A DNA stretch of 64,000 nucleotides from contig JAQFVV010000012.1 in assembly GCA_028023455.1 (NCBI GenBank), forward strand, positions 11,914,864 to 11,978,863, read 5' to 3'. Position 1 is the first letter of the stretch; each line of letters opens with the position of its first letter. Shown piece after piece: positions 59,314 through 64,000 of this stretch. Source of the stretch: Epiperipatus broadwayi. Its lineage: Eukaryota > Onychophora > Udeonychophora > Euonychophora > Peripatidae. Made by a program: the position numbers and the translations under genes. Under the pieces are notes generated by a model. That model was not told the DNA's origin, searched no databases, and saw only the letters and a program-made list of their open reading frames with translations.

Positions 59314-60869
59314 GATATTGATATTGTTAAAATTTTATGTAAAAGAAAGAAATTTGATTAGACTGAGCTAGAAGTTTTTTATTTATATCTAACATATGTA
59401 ATGGATGGTAGGTGGCCATATATATATATATCAAAAAATGATCAAATTTCAAATCAAAACTTATTCATAATGTTGTCTTTGCAACGTAATATATTAAAAA
59501 CAGAATAAATTGTGAAAAAAAAACATTCAAGTAATTAAATATGTAAAGAAGTATATTGAGAGGATATGTTATGAATCTTTGTATATACAAGAGAATTTTG
59601 AAAAATGTATGACTATAGTTAAAGGTCTTGTAAAGTTGGCTGGAAAATGGGTGTTATTAAATAGCTGGAAAATTTAATTTAAGTTGAGTATAATTATAGG
59701 TAAATTATATGTATATATTTATTTAGATGATTATCATTCTAATTATATTGGGTTTAAATTATCAAATATAGTTATAATATGTAAAAAAGAGAAAATTAGG
59801 AAATTTATAAATAACATTAAAGTATAAATATGTGATTGTATAATGTAAATACATAATTATAATTTATAAGTAAATATTATGTATAATTATTTATGCATGT
59901 AACGAATAGGAAATAGAATTATTGTAATATGAAATGAAGCCTGTAGATGGAGTTGCTTTAAAATGGAAAGAATTATAATATAACTTTAAGTGTATTTACA
60001 TCTTGATAAGGCTCCAATATAGGGGAAAAATCTGGGTTGGTAAGGTTAATTAAACATAATATTATTATAAAAGTTGTCTTATTAAATAATTTTTATTGAA
60101 TTATTTTTAATATATATATATAACCATTAGTAATCAGTCAACAAATAGACAATCCTATGTAATTTACTTACATATTTATGGATATGATATTCATGTTCAA
60201 GAAGATAGATACACTGAAATGATGGTAAATAAATAATTGAATAGCTTTATTTTTCAAATTTCATTAGAAATTCAAGTGCTGGATCAATCTGAACTCTATC
60301 ATTGCACTAAACCATGCAAGACACTAAAATGGCAGACATATTTTTTTATTTATACATGTGATTAATTATTCCTTGAAATGCATGTATACTGAATGAAAAA
60401 GATTGGTCTAGGAAATTTTACCCTGGATGATTGCTTAATTTAATAATTAGGTTTAAAGAAGTGTGCTACAAGTTTGAATAATTTAATTGGTTACAAATAT
60501 ATTAGATGCATTAGTCAATTATTTATCTATTATCATAGAAATATTTTGGAATTTGTTTTGTCCATGAATAGGTATATATACATTTAAACAAACACAATTA
60601 TTTGTCCAAACTGCCACTTTTAATATTTCAACCAGAGGATTGATTTTCATTAGAAAATGCAGCCTAATAGTTTTTCTCAAAACTTAAGCATTAAAAAATA
60701 TTTGCATATCTGATAATATAACAAATTCCTATAAGTTAATCTTTTTTGATCCATCAATCAGTGATATATTATGATAAATATCGCATTAATTTTTTTTCAA
60801 AAAAAAAAACAAAAACGTTTTAACCATTTTATCAAAGGTTGCAAAAATAATGAATTCATTAATTAAAAA
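59314..60869. other. A+T-rich stretch, no gene seen
   Basis: No frame or bounded repeat recognised. Confidence 0.5.
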
Positions 60870-61160
60870 AATACATATATACACTATATATTGTAATTAA
60901 ATTATTAAAATGCCATTGTTGCTAAAATATATAAGCCATTGTACCTAAATTATTAAGGTGACTAATGTTTAATTTAAATATTGTAACTCAAATATTAATT
61001 TGAACAAGTTGTTCTTAAAATCAGTGTAACTAAAATACATTGTAGCCAAAATATTAATTATCAATCAAAGGATATTGTAACTTAAATTAATTTCTACTTA
61101 AGATTTTTAATACATTGTAGCTAAAGTATCATATCCACTTAATATTCTCACAATATATAT
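60870..61160. repeat. Degenerate short tandem repeat
   Basis: Irregular recurrences, every 25-50 bases, of a phrase like ATTGTAACTAAAATATTAA (for example 60907, 60938, 60981, 61026, 61043, 61074, 61115). An old minisatellite. Confidence 0.45.
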
Positions 61161-61168
61161 ATATATAA

Positions 61169-61408
61169 TGTCTGTCTTGAGGGAGAAAAATGATGATGAG
61201 ATAGATATAAATCAATTCCAAGCTGGCAAAATAATATCATAATAATAATGATTAGAAATTAGTCATTTCAGTTATCTGGTATCTGGCCTATTTCAAACCC
61301 TAGTTAGGCAGCCATTGTATCCTCAATAAACAAGTAGGAACACATTATAACTTAAATAAACTATTAAGACATTACAACTTATGAAACAACATCAAGTGGG
61401 ATAGTACA
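61169..61408 (+). repeat. Possible Gypsy LTR
   Basis: About 240 bases starting TGTCTGTCTTGAGG after a TA repeat and ending GGGATAGTACA. It contains CCTCAATAAAC as a plausible poly(A) signal. It is followed one base later by a tRNA-Trp-type primer site. No second LTR was found, so the start is a guess. Confidence 0.4.
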
Positions 61409-61409
61409 T

Positions 61410-61418
61410 TGGTGACCC
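61410..61418 (+). promoter_or_regulatory. Primer-binding-site-like TGGTGACCC
   Basis: Complementary to a tRNA end ..GGGTCACCA, as in tRNA-Trp, the primer of CsRn1/Mag-type Gypsy elements. It lies one base after the proposed LTR end. Confidence 0.45.
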
Positions 61419-64000
61419 AATAAAAATATTTCCTCAATAAATCCATCAGTAAATTTTACCTACTTTTATCTCTTGGTTTTATATTAAGTGAACTCCTAAG
61501 TGAATAACAAGTGAATATGGAGTGAATATGGTCTAGCAGGGTGCCACTAGGTTATCTGAACCTAGACAAAGTTATATTCTATAACTTTTCCAAATGTACC
61601 GGTTTGAACCCCTTTTGTACTTTATGTGTAACAAAATGTAGGATTTTTGCTTTTAGACCCATATCACCATATGCACTAATATTAAGATAACACAAAACAT
61701 CCTTAAGCTATAGTGGTGTATATAAAATGCATCAGACAAAAATTATCTCCTAGATTTTAATATGATAAATGCATTTTAATACCTTCATAAGTTTTACTAG
61801 CTCGTATTACACTATTAATTTAGGGTGGCAATTCACTCATCCTTGACTGATGTAGATGATGGAATGATGGTTATTATAATACCATGAAATTACTATTTAT
61901 TTATGGCCTTTAAACATTTATCTAGCTCATTAATTGAAAACATGATGATGATGATGATGATGATGCTGGTACTTTCATCCACAGCTTCAGAACTAAGCCT
62001 AACATGAAATTTAGTTTTTAGAAATTCCTAACTATTTGGCTAATTTTAGCATGACTAAATTAGAACTTAAACAGTTAATATTCACCAGTAATGATGAATG
62101 ATCATAACTAATAAAGAATACTCTTAATGAAAATATACACCTCATTTAATAAAACAAATTAACATTTATTACTGCATAACTAACATATACAATTTAAATA
62201 TAGAAATGAAAATTTATATGACTCATAATTATAGATTATTATATTGAAATCATAAGATTAATATTAAATTCTTCCCCCTTTCCCATTAACAACAATATCC
62301 AATGTTTGTTTATCATAGTATAATGTGTATCGATTTGGATAACAAATTGCTAAAATTTTCTATCCACACGAAAAATATTTCATATAAAAAAAATAAACAC
62401 TTTGTGCACACATACTTTTATATCCTTATACATCTTAAAGTTAACATATAAAGTAGAATGATTAATTAGAAAAAGAGTGTTAATTAAATTGAAAAGAAAA
62501 AGATTTCCAGAAACAAGTTTTGAATTACTTATCACCCCCCTCTCTAAGCTATTGAGATTGCTACTCATTAACTAAAAAAAAACATAATCTAATATTTTTA
62601 ATGCTGTATGCCTATTATTCTCACATTCATATGCAATTATATACATATGTCAAGTATTGTTATATTACTGTGTATGTGTGTGTTGATCCCCCTTATAACT
62701 AAAATATTATTTTAAAACAAATAATACAAAAACAAAAATCTTTTACATATTAACATTTCATAAATTTAGATTAACATACAATAATACCCTTTAGAAAACA
62801 AAATTCATCAATAAGTGGGTATAACAATTTTAGTATACATAAAATCATTAATCAAGTTTATAGCTATTATTACTGAAGAAATTCTTGGTTTAACTCAATT
62901 TTAGTTCTCAAAGTTCAGACATAAGAAGAGACAAAACTTTATTGCTAAAAATTTTACTATTAGTCCCTGATATCATAAAAGAAAAATATATAATGAAAAT
63001 TCATATTACCTGTCCCTTTTATTTTGTTGAGGCTTCCAAGAGTTCAAACTCAGCTTGTTAAATGTCTCTACATTTTGCAGCAAACACATACCAATCTGTA
63101 CCATGGGTAGATGACCAATTTCTGTGGTTCACTGGAACAGTCCTTCTTTGCTTGACTTGAGGCTTGTAATTCTTTTATGGTGATGATGATGATGAAGTTA
63201 TTCACTTCAGTAGGAACCATTTGGCACTGGAACTGTTTCTTCTTTTCCTTTTCAGCATAATTCTTCTAGTAGATGGAGGATATCTGTTATTCTCATATTT
63301 ATAATTTTGCTGGGTTTAAACTCAGTCACTGGAATCTGAACTTGCATGATTTAATACTTATCAGCAGATTATTTATTTTCATTCAGCTTTTAAATGCAGG
63401 TGAATGTTTTCTTCTATTTAAAATATGGAGGAGCAGCTAGTCACTTCAGTCTTATTTTTCCCAAATCAATCATAAGATGTAGAATACTTTTACTTCAGAC
63501 AATTTTTTCTTATATGATGTGTTGGTTGTATGGCAGGTCCGCAAGCCCAAGATGATATATATATATATTTTAACCTACCATTTCATTTAAATCAATCTTC
63601 AAAAAAAAAAAAAATTATATATATAAAAAAAAAAGATTTCATATTGATATCTTGCAAAATTTAAAGCTTGTCTTAAACTCTTTTTTCCAATTGACTTTTG
63701 TCATTGTTTGTGGTGATTTAAGCATTTTTGGATTGTGAGTGAGAGCTAGATTTTTGTTGTTTATGTGGATTGTAGTTATTATTGTGTGTATAAGTAGTCT
63801 GATCTTGTGGGATGTTGGATTTTTATGAGTTGTTTGTTCATTGGCTGCACTTTCAGCATTGATTTGCAATACAATGTGGAGCAAGATGGTCAATTGGTCA
63901 CAGGAGTAGCACTGTGGTTTTATCTCACTGATGTAGAGACAAAGCATGGCCTTTTAATCTATAATCTGTGTAGGACTGCTCTCAGGATTGATATTGGGGT
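61419..64000. other. A+T-rich region with unidentified repeat-like patches
   Basis: Downstream of the proposed LTR no gag or pol is seen. GGGTTCAAACCG on the minus strand near 61603-61614 is B-box-like. GC-richer, repeat-like sequence at 63020-63350 (minus: GAACTCTTGGAAGCCTCAAC then AATAAAA) and 63640-64000 may belong to retroelements, but I do not recognise them. The 102-codon minus frame at 63639-63947 has no family features. Confidence 0.4.
61942..61966. repeat. (GAT)n microsatellite
   Basis: Seven to eight GAT units; a shorter GAT run is at 63178-63195. Confidence 0.95.

Overview
The window is non-bacterial: very A+T-rich (about three quarters A+T by eye), with no operons, ribosome-binding sites or dense genes, and with a load of retroelement relics, foldback repeats and microsatellites typical of a large invertebrate metazoan genome. 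I cannot place the organism further. The relics present (Penelope-like elements with GIY-YIG endonuclease, an RTE-type LINE, Ty3/Gypsy, a LINE ORF1, tRNA-like SINE remnants) suit molluscs, annelids, cnidarians, flatworms and others. No intact host gene is visible. One terminal exon (about 52.4-52.5 kb, minus) and one possible internal exon (about 55.0-55.3 kb, minus) are the only host-gene candidates.

Layout. 1-1.84 kb: frameshifted LINE ORF1 on the minus strand, running off the left edge. 2.7-7.7 kb: a decayed Penelope-like element (minus) split by a 3.1 kb foldback, which was itself hit by a 1.28 kb palindromic hammerhead element and by a SINE-like insertion. 12.2-13.7 kb: a miniature LTR retrotransposon (minus) with PBS, PPT and a 5-bp target-site duplication. 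21.1-22.3 kb: two foldbacks. 29.2-32.8 kb: two Penelope-like copies head to head as a near-perfect palindrome. 33.2-35.1 kb: a hammerhead foldback, a strikingly GC-rich block and a tandem hammerhead array. 39.4 kb: a hairpin MITE. 41.7-42.3 kb: a Penelope endonuclease fragment. 45.2-50.6 kb: an RTE LINE remnant followed by a Ty3/Gypsy gag-pol remnant that carries a small hammerhead-family insertion. 53.7-54.4 and 58.5-59.3 kb: two more palindromic hammerhead-family insertions. 61.2-61.4 kb: a possible Gypsy LTR with a tRNA-Trp-like primer site.

The most interesting content is a superfamily of roughly 400-456 nt monomers, each carrying a type-I hammerhead ribozyme with a very short, palindromic stem III. 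This is the architecture known from Penelope-like elements and retrozymes. Family A (4.0-5.0, 34-35 and 48.7 kb) and family B (33.3, 53.7-54.2 and 58.6-59.1 kb) differ in most stem bases yet keep the pairing, including an outer stem I helix beyond an internal loop. Several loci are palindromes: a shorter inverted copy followed by a sense copy that reaches the 3' end. Three of these (3.9, 53.7 and 58.5 kb) are flanked by 11-13 bp target-site duplications. For the first, the unoccupied site is preserved in the opposite arm of the host foldback, showing that the palindrome entered as one unit.

How the parts may work together is inference. The monomers encode no protein, so a reverse transcriptase must have acted in trans. 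Penelope-like elements are the natural candidate, because they carry related ribozymes and also occur here as a head-to-head palindrome.
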